Made by a program: the position numbers and the translations under genes. The notes beneath the pieces are model-generated. The model was not told the DNA's origin. It ran no database searches and saw nothing but the letters and a program-made list of their open reading frames with translations. A stretch of 64,000 nucleotides of DNA from Amycolatopsis umgeniensis. GTDB taxonomy: Bacteria > Actinomycetota > Actinomycetes > Mycobacteriales > Pseudonocardiaceae. Positions 36,551 through 45,893 of this stretch are shown here, piece after piece (position 1 is the stretch's first letter; every line of letters starts with the position of its first letter). The stretch lies in the NCBI RefSeq assembly GCF_014205155.1, contig NZ_JACHMX010000001.1, forward strand, positions 1,860,001-1,924,000, given 5' to 3'.

Positions 36551-36683
36551 GTGATCAGACGGACGACACACGTGACTGAGTGGACGACACACGTGACTGG
36601 ACGGACGACACGGCGGACTCGGTCGTCGCCGAATGGCGTCCGTCTGGTCACGTGAGTCGTCCGTCTGATCACAGGTGTCGTCC
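36551..36683. repeat. Complex direct and inverted repeat, family F
   Basis: The 306-bp gap 36503-36808 has no gene. It holds an outer perfect inverted repeat of 17 bp (gtgatcagacggacgac at 36551-36567 and its complement at 36656-36672). Two exact direct copies of ggacgacacacgtgactg lie at 36561-36578 and 36582-36599, a third partial copy at 36603-36611, and an inverted gtgtcgtcc at 36675-36683. It could fold in several alternative ways. It resembles none of the other palindrome families in the window. Confidence 0.85.
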
Positions 36684-36751
36684 ACCCAGGCACGCGAAAG
36701 TACCGGCTGGACCCACCCGGCCCACCCCTCCCGCGTTCAGTCCTCTGAATG

Positions 36752-36797
36752 CGAAAAGCGGCGCCCCGGTCCGAAGACCGGGGCGCCGCTTCGCGAA
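36752..36797 (-). terminator. Terminator after ctaF
   Basis: A long GC-rich hairpin: gcgaaaagcggcgccccggtc pairs with gaccggggcgccgcttcgc around a short loop (cgaa). It lies 12 bp beyond the ctaF stop codon on the minus strand. Confidence 0.88.
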
Positions 36798-36808
36798 GCA
36801 GTAAAGAC

Positions 36809-37228
36809 TCAGTCGTGATTCGGACCGGTGTGGTACTCGAACACCAGCCCGCCGATGGCGACGATCACCAGGCCCAGCGCGATGATCAGCAGCCAGACGT
36901 GGAAGAACGCGAGCGCGACACCGGTCAGCGCGGCGGCCGCCGCGAGACCGATCGGCCAGTAGCTGCCCGGGCTGAAGAAGCCCAGCTCACCGGCGCCGTC
37001 GCTGATCTCCGCGTCTTCCCGGTCTTCCGGCCGCGGCTCGATGCGCCGCGCCACGAACTGCAGGTAGCTCCCGGCCAGGAAGGCCAGGCCACCGGTGAGG
37101 ATCAGGGCCACCACACCGACCGGCTCGACGCCGTCCCGGGTCATCGTTCCGGTCATGTACGCGTAGATACCCGCCACGACGACGGAGAAGACCGCGACGA
37201 GGAAGAAAATCCGTCCTTCGACCTTCAT
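36809..37228 (-). CDS. ctaF: Cytochrome c oxidase subunit IV (actinobacterial)
   Basis: A 139-residue four-helix membrane subunit special to the actinobacterial bcc-aa3 supercomplex, the same length as M. tuberculosis CtaF. Helices are seen in RIFFLVAVFSVVVAGIYAYM, VGVVALILTGGLAFLAG, WPIGLAAAAALTGVALAFF and WLLIIALGLVIVAIGGLVF. The ATG at 37228 begins MKVEGRIFF; the longer frame overlaps ctaC and is rejected. It lies 40 bp downstream of ctaC and is followed by a strong terminator. Confidence 0.95.
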   Translation of the reverse strand: MKVEGRIFFLVAVFSVVVAGIYAYMTGTMTRDGVEPVGVVALILTGGLAFLAGSYLQFVARRIEPRPEDREDAEISDGAGELGFFSPGSYWPIGLAAAAALTGVALAFFHVWLLIIALGLVIVAIGGLVFEYHTGPNHD

Positions 37229-37268
37229 GGACGTTGCCTCACTCCTGTTTCGGGCTCGAACAGCCGGG

Positions 37269-38261
37269 TCAGTTGGACGCGACCCGCGCGGTGCGGTCGG
37301 TGTTGAACGGGGTGGTGGTGACGGCGTAGGGCGAGCACAGTTCGCCACAGTTCATCGCCGTCAGCGCCTCGGAGGCCGTGTTCGGCTTGCCGCTCTTCGG
37401 GTTCACCGTGCCGCGCAGCTGGATGTACTGCGCGTACTTGTCCGCCGACAGGGCCCTGACCTCGAAGTTCATCCCCGAGTGGTAGGTGCCGCACAGTTCG
37501 GCGCAGCGGCCGACGAACGAACCTTCCTTGTCGATCGAGTTCTGGAAGGTGAAGTCCTGGTTGTTCTTCTCCGGATCCGGCATGACGTCCCGCTTGAAGT
37601 GGAACTCCGGCACCCAGAACGAGTGGATGACGTCCGCCGACCGCAGGTTGTACTGGATCGTCTTCTTCGTCGGCAGGACGAGCAGCGGGATCTCGGTCGA
37701 GCTGCCGACCGTGGTGATCTCGGGGTCTTCGTGGTTCTTGGAGTCGCTCTTGTACTTGAACTCCCAGTTCCACTGGAACGCGACGATGTCGACCGTGACG
37801 TCCGGGTTCTCCGTCTCGGCGAGCACGCGGTTCTCGGTGGTCGCGGTGAAGAAGAACAGCACGCAGACCATGATCGTCGGGACGACGACCGTGAAGATCT
37901 CCAGCGGGATGTTGTACTGGAACTGCCGGGGCAGTTCCTCTTCCGCGCCGTCGGCGGTCTTCTTCTTGCGGTGGAAGATCGCGGTCCAGAAGATCAGCGC
38001 CCAGACGATGACACCGACGATCAGGGCGGCGACGACCGTCCACGTCCACAGGGTGCGCATGTCGTGCGCCTGCGGGGTCACCCCGACCGGCCAGCCGAAG
38101 CGGAGGATCTCGTCCCCGGAACAGCCTGTCGCCGTCAGCAGCACCAGCGCGGCGAGCGCGGCGACGCGGACAGGCCGTGTGGCCTTGATTCGAGGCACGC
38201 TTTCCCGCCGAGAATCCGTTAGCTCGCGCTCTGGATTTCCCACTGCGCCTTGCCCTTTCAC
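37269..38261 (-). CDS. ctaC: Cytochrome c oxidase subunit II
   Basis: A 330-residue electron-entry subunit of the aa3 oxidase. The protein has a lipoprotein-type signal (LVLLTATGCSG), two membrane helices (TWTVVAALIVGVIVWALIFW and IFTVVVPTIMVCVLFFF) and an exposed cupredoxin domain. The CuA ligands appear in DVIHSFWVPEF, GRCAELCGTYHSGM. A second Cys pair, MNCGELCS, near the C-terminus is unusual for CuA domains in general. The start at 38261 is backed by GAGGAGG six nt upstream; an internal GTG at 38198 would give a shorter signal peptide but has a weaker site. It is divergent from asnB. Confidence 0.94.
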   Translation of the reverse strand: MKGQGAVGNPERELTDSRRESVPRIKATRPVRVAALAALVLLTATGCSGDEILRFGWPVGVTPQAHDMRTLWTWTVVAALIVGVIVWALIFWTAIFHRKKKTADGAEEELPRQFQYNIPLEIFTVVVPTIMVCVLFFFTATTENRVLAETENPDVTVDIVAFQWNWEFKYKSDSKNHEDPEITTVGSSTEIPLLVLPTKKTIQYNLRSADVIHSFWVPEFHFKRDVMPDPEKNNQDFTFQNSIDKEGSFVGRCAELCGTYHSGMNFEVRALSADKYAQYIQLRGTVNPKSGKPNTASEALTAMNCGELCSPYAVTTTPFNTDRTARVASN

Positions 38262-38437
38262 CCAGAGCCTCCTCGACCGATCTTTGTGACAGGGCGGAGC
38301 CTAGCCGAGTTACGGCGTCGTGCTGACCAAGGGGTGACCCCAACACGCGTATCCCCCACCACATCCGGGTGTACGCACGCCCGGGCATACTGGGCCCTTC
38401 TCCCCCGCTCGGCCAACAAGAGGTGTGTGAACTAGAC

Positions 38438-40372
38438 GTGTGCGGCCTGCTTGGACTGATCTGTTCGACCGAAGCCGACGCTGCGAGCGCCCGTGACGCC
38501 GTCGACGCGGCCATGCGCTGCCAGCGGCACCGTGGCCCCGACGAGCACGACACCTGGGCCGACGCCGAGGTCGTCTACGGCTTCAACCGGCTGGCCTTCA
38601 TCGACGTCGACCACGCCCATCAGCCGCTTATCTGGGGCCCACCGGAGGCCCCCGAGCGCTACACGCTGAACTTCAACGGCGAGATCTACAACTACAAAGA
38701 GCTGCGCGACGAACTGGCCGCCGAGCACGGCGCGAAATTCGCCACGGAGGGTGACGGCGAGGCGATCGCCGCGGCGTACCACTACCTCGGCGACGACGCG
38801 GTCAAGAAGCTGCGCGGCATGTTCGCCTTCATGATCTGGGACTCCCAGGAGAAGGTCGTCTTCGGCGCGCGCGACCCGTTCGGCATCAAGCCGCTGTACT
38901 ACGCCGCCGGACCCGGCAAGGTCGCCTTCTCGAGTGAGAAGAAGAGCCTGCTGGAGCTTTCGAGCGTGCTCGGTGTCGAGGACGAGCTGGATCGGACGGC
39001 GTTGCAGCACTACCTGGTGCTGCAGTACGTGCCGGAGCCCGAGTCGATGCACACCGGGATCCGCCGTGTGGAGTCCGGCACGTCGTTCCGGGTGGTCCCC
39101 GGCGGTGAGGTGGAGTTCACCCGCTACTTCCACCCGCAGTTCAGCGCGAAGCCGGTCAACGGCCAGGCCGAGGCCGACGCGCTGTACGAGCGCATCGCCG
39201 ACGTGATGCGCGACTCGGTCGGCAAGCACATGATCTCCGACCCGGACGTCACGGTCGGCGCGTTCCTCTCCGGCGGGATCGACTCCACCGCGACGGCGAC
39301 GCTGGCCAAGGAGCACAACCCGAACCTGATCGCGTTCACCACCGGATTCGAACGCGAGGGCTACTCCGAGGTCGACGTGGCCGCCGAGACGGCCGCCGCG
39401 ATCGGGGTGAAGCACGTGGTCCGCACGGTGTCGCCGGACGAGATGATGGAGGCGCTGCCGCTCATCGTCTGGTACCTCGACGACCCGGTGGCCGACCCGG
39501 CGCTCGTCCCGCTGTGGTTCATCGCCCGCGAAGCCCGTAAGCACGTCAAGGCCGTGCTGTCCGGTGAAGGCGCCGACGAACTCTTCGGCGGCTACACCAT
39601 CTACAACGAGCCGATCTCCTTGGCGCCGTTCGAAAAGATCCCCGGCGGGATGCGGAAGATCATCGGCAAGGTCTCCACGAAGATCCCCGAGGGCACCCGC
39701 GGCAAGGACCTGCTGCGGCGCGGGGCGCTGCCGCTGGAGGACCGCTACTACGGCAACGCCCGCAACTTCCGCGACGACCAGCTCCGCAAGGTGCTGCGCA
39801 CGTACGAGGAAGGCGTCGGCTTCAAGGACGTCACCGCGCCTTGGTACAAGATCTCCGAGGGCTGGGACCCGGTCGCGCGGATGCAGCACGTGGACTTCTA
39901 CACCTGGCTGCGCGGCGACATCCTGGTCAAGGCCGACAAGGTCACCATGGCGAACTCTCTGGAACTGCGCGTGCCGTTCCTGGACGCCGAGGTGTTCAAG
40001 GTCGCCGCGAGCATCCCCCTCGACCAGAAGCTCGCGCACGGCACCACGAAGTACGCGCTGCGCCAGGGGCTGGCGAAGATCATCCCGGCGCACGTGCTGA
40101 ACCGGCGCAAGCTCGGCTTCCCGGTGCCGATCCGGCTGTGGCTGCGCAACGAGATGTACGACTGGGCCAAGGGCATCATCTCGGACTCGCAGACCGACGC
40201 GCTGCTCGACAAGAAGGCCGTCCTGGCGCTGCTCGACGAGCACAAGGCCGGTCAGCTCGACCGGAGCCGTCAGCTGTGGGCGCTGCTGGTGTTCATGCTG
40301 TGGCACGGGATCTTCATCGAGAACCGCATCAAGCCCGAGGTGCCGGAACCTGTCTACCCGGTGAAGCTCTAG
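38438..40372 (+). CDS. asnB: Asparagine synthase (glutamine-hydrolysing)
   Basis: Makes asparagine, or amidates another carboxylate, with glutamine and ATP; 644 residues. The start is GTG at 38438, so that after removal of the first residue the catalytic Cys2 of the glutaminase domain (CGLLGLICS) is N-terminal. RHRGPDEHD and NGEIYNY belong to the same domain. The synthetase domain shows the PP-loop FLSGGIDSTATA and the later GEGADELFGGY. Orthologous in place to M. tuberculosis Rv2201 beside ctaC. In mycobacteria and relatives this enzyme amidates the peptidoglycan diaminopimelate; that role is possible here but not seen from sequence. Confidence 0.94.
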   Translation: MCGLLGLICSTEADAASARDAVDAAMRCQRHRGPDEHDTWADAEVVYGFNRLAFIDVDHAHQPLIWGPPEAPERYTLNFNGEIYNYKELRDELAAEHGAKFATEGDGEAIAAAYHYLGDDAVKKLRGMFAFMIWDSQEKVVFGARDPFGIKPLYYAAGPGKVAFSSEKKSLLELSSVLGVEDELDRTALQHYLVLQYVPEPESMHTGIRRVESGTSFRVVPGGEVEFTRYFHPQFSAKPVNGQAEADALYERIADVMRDSVGKHMISDPDVTVGAFLSGGIDSTATATLAKEHNPNLIAFTTGFEREGYSEVDVAAETAAAIGVKHVVRTVSPDEMMEALPLIVWYLDDPVADPALVPLWFIAREARKHVKAVLSGEGADELFGGYTIYNEPISLAPFEKIPGGMRKIIGKVSTKIPEGTRGKDLLRRGALPLEDRYYGNARNFRDDQLRKVLRTYEEGVGFKDVTAPWYKISEGWDPVARMQHVDFYTWLRGDILVKADKVTMANSLELRVPFLDAEVFKVAASIPLDQKLAHGTTKYALRQGLAKIIPAHVLNRRKLGFPVPIRLWLRNEMYDWAKGIISDSQTDALLDKKAVLALLDEHKAGQLDRSRQLWALLVFMLWHGIFIENRIKPEVPEPVYPVKL

Positions 40373-40379
40373 TCACGAC

Positions 40380-40426
40380 ACCCCATGCCGGCCTTCACCT
40401 CGTCCGTGGTGGAGGCCAGCATGGGG
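40380..40426 (+). terminator. Hairpin after asnB
   Basis: The inverted repeat ccccatgccggcct / aggccagcatgggg, with one mismatch, closes a roughly 20-nt loop a few bp after the asnB stop. The hydrolase start codon (40429) follows immediately, so it may attenuate read-through. Confidence 0.6.
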
Positions 40427-40428
40427 AG

Positions 40429-41082
40429 ATGGACTTCGTCCTCGTGCACGGCACGACGCAGAGCCCCGCGAGCTGGGACAGGGTGGCCAAGCTGCTCTCC
40501 GCCGCCGGGCACCGCGCGATCGCGGTCGACCTGCTGACCCCGGAGGATCTGCCCGCCGAGGGCTACGCGCAGCACGCGCGCGACCAGTACGACGGCGAGC
40601 GTCCGGTCGTCGTGGCCCATTCCGGGGCGGGCGTGCTGCTCCCCTCGATCGCCGAAGCGCTCGACGCGCGGGCGATGGTGTGGGTCGCCGCCTACATCCC
40701 CGACTTCGCGGGCGGGAAGACCCTGCGGGACGAAGTCCAGGCCTTGTTCGAGCCGGAGTGGATCGGGGTGGATCCGACCGCGGATCCCGCGAAGGCGTCG
40801 GAATTCCTCTTCCACGACTGCGATCCCGAGACCGAACACCTGGCCTTGGACACCTTGCGGCTGTTCGCCCCCGCCGTTCTCGCCACCCATCCCGCCGGGC
40901 CCGCGCCGGAGATCCCGTCGACGGTGATCGTCCCCACACGCGACCGCACGCTGAAACCGGAGTGGATGCGCCAGGCAGCCCGGGACCGGCTGGGCGTCAC
41001 CGCGCTCGAGATCGACGCGGGGCACTGCCCCCACATGTCGCGCCCCGCCGAACTCTCCGGACTTCTGACCGGACGCGCGTGA
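40429..41082 (+). CDS. Alpha/beta hydrolase
   Basis: A 217-residue single-domain hydrolase of the salicylate-esterase/MenH-like group. The start LVHGTTQSPASWD gives the oxyanion-hole HG motif. The nucleophile serine is in VVAHSGAGVLLP. The catalytic histidine is in IDAGHCPHMSRP, followed by a normal C-terminus. Substrate unknown. The ATG at 40429 is the only start that does not run into asnB. The stop codon lies inside the left arm of the palindrome at 41075-41129. Confidence 0.88.
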   Translation: MDFVLVHGTTQSPASWDRVAKLLSAAGHRAIAVDLLTPEDLPAEGYAQHARDQYDGERPVVVAHSGAGVLLPSIAEALDARAMVWVAAYIPDFAGGKTLRDEVQALFEPEWIGVDPTADPAKASEFLFHDCDPETEHLALDTLRLFAPAVLATHPAGPAPEIPSTVIVPTRDRTLKPEWMRQAARDRLGVTALEIDAGHCPHMSRPAELSGLLTGRA

Positions 41083-41129
41083 AGGCCCCCTTCCCTCGGT
41101 TGAGCCGAGGGAAGGGGGCCTTCACGCGC
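41075..41129. repeat. Perfect 25-bp-arm palindrome, family B copy 3; bidirectional terminator
   Basis: Arms 41075-41099 and 41105-41129 are perfect complements around ttgag; the arm begins gcgcgtgaaggcccccttcc. It lies between the converging hydrolase and adoK genes and overlaps the last codons of the former. Confidence 0.9.
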
Positions 41130-41140
41130 TTTGAATCAGC

Positions 41141-42187
<1,047 letters not shown>

Positions 42188-42271
42188 TCATGCCCCATAC
42201 GGGTTGCTTCAGGCACGGCCATGAACACTACCGGTTGGTAGTGGTGTCCTACCGGAACGTCAGTCATTAAC

Positions 42272-42460
42272 TTGTCGTTCGTGACCACTTCCGCGTATCA
42301 CCTCGAACCGGAATCGATCGGCGAACTCATCGCCGACTGTGCCGGCATCCCGTCTTCTCTCCAGGCCGAGAACCTGCCACTGCCCCGGCAGATCGCTCCG
42401 CCTTGGACCGTGGACGAGCGGTGTCTCGCCCAGGTCGCAGATCTGGACGCCTACGTCTGA
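42272..42460 (+). CDS. Small orphan protein
   Basis: A possible 62-residue protein (or 59 residues from GTG at 42281). The stretch TSAYHLEPESIGELIADCAG and PPWTVDERCLAQVADLDAYV looks like real helical protein, with no low-complexity bias. A strong bidirectional terminator follows 15 bp after the stop, which supports a transcribed gene. No family recognised and no clear ribosome site. Confidence 0.45.
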   Translation: MSFVTTSAYHLEPESIGELIADCAGIPSSLQAENLPLPRQIAPPWTVDERCLAQVADLDAYV

Positions 42461-42474
42461 CACCGCTCGGACAT

Positions 42475-42516
42475 GAAGAAGGGCCGCGACCTGGGTGAGG
42501 TTCGCGGCCCTTCTTC
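42475..42516. terminator. Bidirectional terminator between the small orphan gene and the ErpA-like gene
   Basis: gaagaagggccgcgacct pairs with aggttcgcggcccttcttc around a short loop. A-rich and T-rich arm ends make it effective on both strands. It separates two converging genes. Confidence 0.9.
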
Positions 42517-42531
42517 ATGCTCGACGCGGCG

Positions 42532-42909
42532 TCAGTGGAAGCTGTCACCACAGGCGCAGCTGCCGGTCGCGTTGGGGTTGTCGATCGTGAAGCCCTGCTT
42601 CTCGATCGAGTCGACGAAGTCGATCACGGCGCTCGACACGTACGGCGCGCTCATCCGGTCGACGGCCACGCGGAGCCCGTCGAAGTCACGGAACAGGTCA
42701 CCGTCGAGCGTGCGCTCGTCGAAGAACAGCTGGTAGCGCAGGCCCGCGCACCCACCGGGCTGGACGGCGATGCGCAGGTGCATGTCGTCGCGGCCCTCCT
42801 GCTCGAGCAGGGCCTTCGCCTTGACGGCGGCGGCGTCGGTCAACGTGACGCCGTGGGTCTCCTCGGCGGTTTCGGCCTGAGCTGCGGCTGCCTGCTCAGC
42901 GGTCGTCAT
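42532..42909 (-). CDS. erpA: HesB/IscA-type iron-sulfur insertion protein, ErpA-like
   Basis: A-type carrier that delivers Fe-S clusters to target enzymes, 125 residues. The three conserved cysteines are in PGGCAGLRY and at the C-terminus in GSCACG. The N-terminal 20 residues are an alanine/glutamate-rich leader. The ATG at 42909 has AGAGGGAG just upstream; the longer frame is rejected. It occupies the place of M. tuberculosis Rv2204c, beside adoK. Likely clients include the Fe-S proteins of respiration and lipoate synthesis; this is inference. Confidence 0.93.
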   Translation of the reverse strand: MTTAEQAAAAQAETAEETHGVTLTDAAAVKAKALLEQEGRDDMHLRIAVQPGGCAGLRYQLFFDERTLDGDLFRDFDGLRVAVDRMSAPYVSSAVIDFVDSIEKQGFTIDNPNATGSCACGDSFH

Positions 42910-43052
42910 GGTTCTCCCTCTGGTCGAACTCGCTGCGGGTACTCGTCTTGCACATGGTCCAACACGTCGGAGTCCCGATCTGTTCCCCTCCATGGTGACA
43001 TATCGCTCGGCCTGGTGCGTGACACCGTGACGCCTGCAACTACCCTGGTGAG

Positions 43053-43709
43053 GTGAGGTTCCTGCGCCGTAGCACCACAGACTCCGCCACGACCGACACC
43101 GACACCCTGGACAACGAGGGTGTCGAGGTCCAGGCCAAGGCGTACACGCCCGGAAAGGGCAAGGCCACGCCCAAGCGGCGTGAAGCCGAGGCCAAGCGCC
43201 GTGGCCCGGTGGCGCCCCCGCCGACCAACATGCGGGAGGCGATGAAGCGCAACAAGGAACTCCGCAAGTCCGCGAAGGCCGACCCGGAGTACAAGGCGAA
43301 GCAGCGCAACGCGGCCAAGGAACGCCGCGAGAAGATGATGGCGGGCGACGACAAGTACCTGCTCCCGCGCGACCGCGGCCCGGTCAAGGCCTACGTGCGC
43401 GACCTGGTCGACTCGCGGCGCAACCTGCTCGGTCTCTTCATGCCGCTCGCGATCCTGGTGTTCGTCGCCCTGCTGGTGCCGTACCCGGACGTGCAGCGCT
43501 ACGCGACGCTGCTGTGCACCGTGATGCTGCTCGGCATGATCGTCGAGGGCGTCCTCAGCGGCCGCAGGATCTCCAAGATGGTCCGGTTGAAGTTCCCGAG
43601 CGAGACGATCAAGGGAACGTCGATCGGCTGGTACTCCTTCATCCGCGCGAGCCAGATCCGCAAGCTGCGCGTCCCCAAGCCGCGGGTCAAACCCGGCGAC
43701 ACGGTCTGA
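43053..43709 (+). CDS. DUF3043 membrane protein
   Basis: A 218-residue actinobacterial protein equivalent to M. tuberculosis Rv2206. The first 110 residues are very basic and disordered-looking (TPGKGKATPKRREAEAKRRG, MREAMKRNKELRKSAKADP). Two membrane helices follow (LFMPLAILVFVALLVPY and TLLCTVMLLGMIVEGVLSG). The conserved basic C-terminus is TIKGTSIGWYSFIRASQIRK. Function unknown; the charged cytosolic head could bind RNA, DNA or acidic lipid. GTG start with GGTGAGG upstream. Confidence 0.9.
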   Translation: MRFLRRSTTDSATTDTDTLDNEGVEVQAKAYTPGKGKATPKRREAEAKRRGPVAPPPTNMREAMKRNKELRKSAKADPEYKAKQRNAAKERREKMMAGDDKYLLPRDRGPVKAYVRDLVDSRRNLLGLFMPLAILVFVALLVPYPDVQRYATLLCTVMLLGMIVEGVLSGRRISKMVRLKFPSETIKGTSIGWYSFIRASQIRKLRVPKPRVKPGDTV

Positions 43710-43779
43710 GCACCGGTCGGCGGAGCAGGCGAAACCCGGGTCGTTAGCATGGCTAACGACCTGGGGTAGAGTCCTGCCC

Positions 43780-44769
43780 ATGGAGTTTCGACGCCTAGGC
43801 CGCAGCGGCCTCAATGTCAGTGAGATCTCGTACGGCAACTGGCTCACCCACGGGTCCCAGGTGGAAGAGGACCAGGCCCAGGCCTGCATCAAGGCGGCGC
43901 TCGACGTCGGCATCACCACGTTCGACACCGCCGACGTCTACGCCAACACGGCCGCCGAATCGGTGCTCGGCCGCGGCCTGAAGGGCCTGCGCCGCGAAAG
44001 CCTGGAGATCTTCACCAAGGTCTACTGGCCGACCGGCCCCAAGGGGCCCAACGACCAGGGTCTCGGCCGCAAGCACATCATCGAGTCGGCGAACGCTTCG
44101 CTCAAGCGGCTCGGCACCGACTACGTGGACCTCTACCAGGCGCACCGGTTCGACCGGACCGTCCCGCTCGAAGAGACGTTCCTCGCCTTCGCCGACCTCG
44201 TCCGCCAGGGCAAGGTGCTCTACATCGGTGTCTCGGAGTGGACCGCCGAGCAGATCACCCGGGGCGCGGCGATCGCCCGCGAGCTGAAGGTGCCGTTCGT
44301 CTCGAACCAGCCGCAGTACAACGCGCTGTGGCGGGTCATCGAGGCGCAGGTCGTCCCGGCGTCCGAACGCGAAGGGCTCAGCCAGATCGTCTGGTCGCCG
44401 ATCGCGCAGGGTGTGCTCACCGGTAAGTACAAGCCCGGTCAGCCGCTGCCCGAGGGCTCCCGCGCGACGGACGAGAAGGGTGGCGCCAACATGGTCGCCC
44501 GCTTCCTCAACGACGACGTCCTCGAGCGCGTCCAGCGGCTTCAGCCGATCGCGGACAAGGCGGGCCTGACGATGGCCCAGCTGTCCGTGGCGTGGGTGCT
44601 GCAGAACCCGAACGTCGCCTCGGCGATCATCGGCGCCTCGCGGCCGGAGCAGGTGCACGAGAACGTGAAGGCGGCCGGCGTGAAGCTGGACGCGGATCTG
44701 CTCGCCGCGATCGACGAGGCGCTCGACGGCGTCACCGAGACCGACCCGACGCTGACCCGCTCGCCCTGA
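43780..44769 (+). CDS. Aldo/keto reductase
   Basis: NADPH-dependent oxidoreductase of 329 residues, closest to the Kv-beta-like AKR group. The catalytic tetrad is visible: Asp and Tyr in FDTADVYANTAAE, Lys in IFTKVYWPTG and His in YQAHRFD. The cofactor-binding end is SAIIGASRPEQV. It reduces aldehydes or ketones; substrate unknown. It starts 70 bp after DUF3043 and is followed by a strong terminator. Confidence 0.93.
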   Translation: MEFRRLGRSGLNVSEISYGNWLTHGSQVEEDQAQACIKAALDVGITTFDTADVYANTAAESVLGRGLKGLRRESLEIFTKVYWPTGPKGPNDQGLGRKHIIESANASLKRLGTDYVDLYQAHRFDRTVPLEETFLAFADLVRQGKVLYIGVSEWTAEQITRGAAIARELKVPFVSNQPQYNALWRVIEAQVVPASEREGLSQIVWSPIAQGVLTGKYKPGQPLPEGSRATDEKGGANMVARFLNDDVLERVQRLQPIADKAGLTMAQLSVAWVLQNPNVASAIIGASRPEQVHENVKAAGVKLDADLLAAIDEALDGVTETDPTLTRSP

Positions 44770-44775
44770 TTCCCT

Positions 44776-44821
44776 CGCGGGTGGTCGGCTGAGCTTTCCC
44801 TCACTCGGCCGACCACCCGCG
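44776..44821. terminator. Bidirectional terminator after the aldo/keto reductase
   Basis: gcgggtggtcggctgag pairs with ctcggccgaccacccgc around a short loop (ctttccctca region). It lies between the reductase stop (44769) and the converging small gene (stop 44822). Confidence 0.85.
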
Positions 44822-45049
44822 TCAGTCGCCGTGCACGCGGGACTGGTAAGCGATCTGACCGTCGAGGTCGAGGGCGTCGCCAGGGGCGCGCAAGGGATCG
44901 ATTCCCAAGCCCCGCAACAACCTGCTCGCACCGGCGACGCGATCACCCGTACGGCCGTCGAGGCGCTCCGGCCGGTGGCCCCGCTGGATCAGCAGGCCCT
45001 CGACGTCGTCGATCAGCCGGTACGGGTCGTAGACCTGCTGTTCAGGCAT
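44822..45049 (-). CDS. Small hypothetical protein downstream of purC
   Basis: A 75-residue soluble protein of unknown function (MPEQQVYDPYRLIDDVEGLL ... IDPLRAPGDALDLDGQ). The ATG at 45049 overlaps the last 8 bases of purC, so translation is probably coupled. It is followed by a terminator shared with the converging reductase gene. Confidence 0.7.
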   Translation of the reverse strand: MPEQQVYDPYRLIDDVEGLLIQRGHRPERLDGRTGDRVAGASRLLRGLGIDPLRAPGDALDLDGQIAYQSRVHGD

Positions 45050-45893
45050 GGCCACCCCCGGGAACCCAGGTCTGCCCGGTAATCCTCTCGTAGACCTCGG
45101 TGTAGCGCTTGCGGGTCGCCTCGACGATCTCGTCGGGGATCTCCGGACCGGGCGGCGTCTTGTCCCAGCCGGTGGTGGTGGACCAGTCGCGGACGAACTG
45201 CTTGTCGAACGCGTGCTGCGTCCGGCCCGGCTCGTAGTCGTCGGCGGGCCAGAAACGCGACGAGTCGGACGTGAGGACCTCGTCCCCGAGCGTCAGCACA
45301 CCGTCGGCGTCGAAACCGAATTCGATCTTGGTGTCGGCGATGATGATGCCGTTCTTCGCCGCGTGCTCCGCGCCCTTGGTATAGACCTCGAGCGTCAGAT
45401 CGCGGATGCGATCCGCTGTCTCCTTGCCGATGTCGTTCACGACGTCGGCGAAGGTCATGAACTCGTCGTGGCCGGTGTCGGAGATCTTCGTGGTGGGCGT
45501 GAAGATCGGCTCGGGGAGCTTGTCCGCTTCGATGAGACCGGCGGGCAGTTCGACACCCGAAACCTTGCCGTCACGCCGGTACTCGCGCATGCCGAGACCG
45601 GTGAGGTAACCCCGCGCGATGCATTCGACCTGGATCATCTTCAGCGGTTTGCACCGCATGGCACGGCCCGCGAATTCGGCGGGCACGTCCGTCGTGGAGA
45701 CGACGTGGTTCGGCACCACGTCGGCCATCTTTTCGAACCACCAGGCGGAAAGCTGGTTCAGCAGCGCGCCCTTGTCCGGAATCGGGGTCGGCAGCGAGAC
45801 GTCGTAGACCGAAACGCGATCCGACGCGACGAGCAGAATGTCGCCGTCGATTTCGTATAGGTCCCGCACTTTACCCGCGTGAATGTGCTTCAT
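45042..45893 (-). CDS. purC: Phosphoribosylaminoimidazole-succinocarboxamide synthase
   Basis: SAICAR synthetase of purine synthesis, 283 residues, joining CAIR and aspartate with ATP. Family segments: HAGKVRDLYEIDGDILLVAS, DKGALLNQLSAWWFEKM, VECIARGYLTGLGMREY, IIADTKIEFGFD and LTSDSSRFWPADDY. The ATG at 45893 overlaps the stop of the GntR/UTRA regulator gene (ATGA), an unusual coupling. The long frame further upstream lies within the regulator and is rejected. Confidence 0.96.
   Translation of the reverse strand: MKHIHAGKVRDLYEIDGDILLVASDRVSVYDVSLPTPIPDKGALLNQLSAWWFEKMADVVPNHVVSTTDVPAEFAGRAMRCKPLKMIQVECIARGYLTGLGMREYRRDGKVSGVELPAGLIEADKLPEPIFTPTTKISDTGHDEFMTFADVVNDIGKETADRIRDLTLEVYTKGAEHAAKNGIIIADTKIEFGFDADGVLTLGDEVLTSDSSRFWPADDYEPGRTQHAFDKQFVRDWSTTTGWDKTPPGPEIPDEIVEATRKRYTEVYERITGQTWVPGGGHA

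Noticed and set aside
35549..36579. A second plus-strand frame within the EamA gene
   Set aside because: Arg-rich alternative frame; the 35582 frame encodes ten clean membrane helices.
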